64,000 nucleotides of DNA from Setophaga petechia (lineage: Eukaryota > Chordata > Aves > Passeriformes > Parulidae). Position numbers and translations under genes: made by a program. Position 1 is the first letter of the stretch. Every line of letters begins with the position of its first letter. The stretch spans positions 186,001 through 250,000 of the forward strand of contig JANCRA010000178.1 in assembly GCA_024362935.1 (NCBI GenBank), in the 5' to 3' direction. Shown here in pieces: positions 63,327-64,000 of this stretch. Below the pieces are notes generated by a model, which did no database searches, was not told where the DNA came from, and saw only the letters and a list, made by a program, of their open reading frames with translations.

Positions 63327-64000
63327 TCCAAGAGGCTCTCTTTGATGGGGCAACCTGAGCCAGCAGGGATTTTTACTTTTCTTTAAATTTTTTTAATGTT
63401 TTCTTCCATTCTTTTTTTTACTATATGTAAATATAGACTGTGTTATAATAGACAGTAACTCAAGAGATTTTTTTTTGCTGTCCAGGGTCCGTAGTGGATA
63501 GGGGAAGAGGGGAAAAGGGTGCTTGTGCTCAGCCAGCTGCCCAGGCGTGCAGTGCTGCAGGGGAAATGGCCAGAAGCCCCTTGGCCTTTGGTGGTTCTGC
63601 TGAAGCCTTTGTGCTGCCCACAGAGCGGCTGGGCAGGGGCCGGAGCTGCGGGGATCCCTGCCAGGGCGGTGCCTGGAGATGGCCACAAGCCCTGTGCCAG
63701 GCAGGAAGCACCATCCGTGTCCTCCTGCCCGTGTGCTGCTGGCTGCCTTGCTGAGGACTCCCAGGTGCCCCTGCATGGGGCTGCTGCTCTGCAGCTGCTG
63801 TGGGGCTGCGGCGCTGCTGCCGGGCAGCTTGGCCGGGCTGGGGCAGCCCCTGAGGGGCTGGGGCGCTGGAAAGCCCTGAGCAATGGGCTCTCAGAGGCCA
63901 CAAGCAGCCCTCTGGCTGCCGCCTTGATCCTGCCAGAGTTGACTTGCAAGAGGGATCCCGGGCACTCTGCAGCTAACAGCATCAGTGTTGTTGGAAACCC
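63327..64000 (+). other. 3' flank of copy 8, cut by the window end
   Basis: This is the T-rich and GC-rich start of the spacer. It has the same variants as the spacer after copy 7 (such as GGGGCCGG near 63639 and the CATGGGGCTGCTGC gain near 63775), not those after copies 1-6. The equivalents of the poly(A) signals would lie beyond base 64000. No gene seen. Confidence 0.6.

Larger units (their letters stand above)
1..64000 (+). repeat. Head-to-tail tandem array of an 8.17-kb gene-bearing unit (7 full units plus one partial)
   Basis: The same sequence recurs at a constant step. The start codon of the resident gene is at 228, 8399, 16570, 24741, 32912, 41083, 49254 and 57428, so six steps are 8,171 bp and the last is 8,174 bp. 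All units have the same orientation. Differences between neighbouring units are scattered single bases, apart from a more diverged stretch at about 55397-57830. The array has no visible edge: base 1 lies 5' of the first gene and base 64000 lies in the spacer after the eighth. Unit borders given here start at the window's first base and are arbitrary; they are not inferred duplication breakpoints. Confidence 0.97.

Noticed and set aside
1..64000. CRISPR array or phage-type repeat system
   Set aside because: The repeat is 8 kb long, carries a spliced eukaryotic gene and has no short repeat-spacer pattern.
1..64000. rDNA, histone or snRNA tandem cluster
   Set aside because: The regular period suggested this, but no rRNA, histone or snRNA sequence is present. 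Each unit holds a 15-exon protein gene.

Overview
The window looks like vertebrate nuclear DNA, most likely from a bird and probably a songbird microchromosome. The reasons are compact GC-rich genes with short GT-AG introns, long GC-rich intron and spacer stretches, and a protein that reads as the maestro heat-like repeat (MROH) type, which I recall as being amplified in passerine genomes. The species assignment is inference. Nothing bacterial, viral or CRISPR-like was seen.

Layout: almost the whole window is one head-to-tail tandem array. The unit is 8,171 bp, and each unit holds one complete 15-exon gene on the + strand (about 5.8 kb from ATG to stop) followed by a spacer of about 2.3 kb. 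In the register of base 1, the units are U1 1-8171, U2 8172-16342, U3 16343-24513, U4 24514-32684, U5 32685-40855, U6 40856-49026, U7 49027-57200 (3 bp longer) and U8 57201-64000 (cut by the window end in its 3' spacer). The array runs off both ends of the window, so its total copy number is unknown.

The gene: I reconstructed the exons from GT-AG sites and continuous phase. They give a 2,013-nt CDS (670 aa) in all eight units, with no premature stop, frameshift or broken splice site found. The product is an all-helical HEAT-type repeat protein with a short acidic N-terminus and a basic, Trp-containing C-terminus. Only three amino-acid positions were seen to vary among copies: K206Q in U6, L394R in U7, and C655 in U1-U2 versus R655 in U3-U8.

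How the copies relate: they are almost identical, but scattered single-base markers are shared in conflicting groupings, as expected from unequal exchange and gene conversion. The stretch from the U7 3' spacer to U8 intron 1 (about 55397-57830) is visibly more diverged, while U8 exons 2-15 match the other copies. U8 exon 1 has four differences and all are silent. U8 intron 1 also carries an expanded CCATG microsatellite. Intron 14 holds an AT-rich insert with promoter-like motifs on the minus strand, possibly an old LTR. The spacers carry candidate poly(A) signals and a TATA-like box that is intact in two spacers and altered in five.
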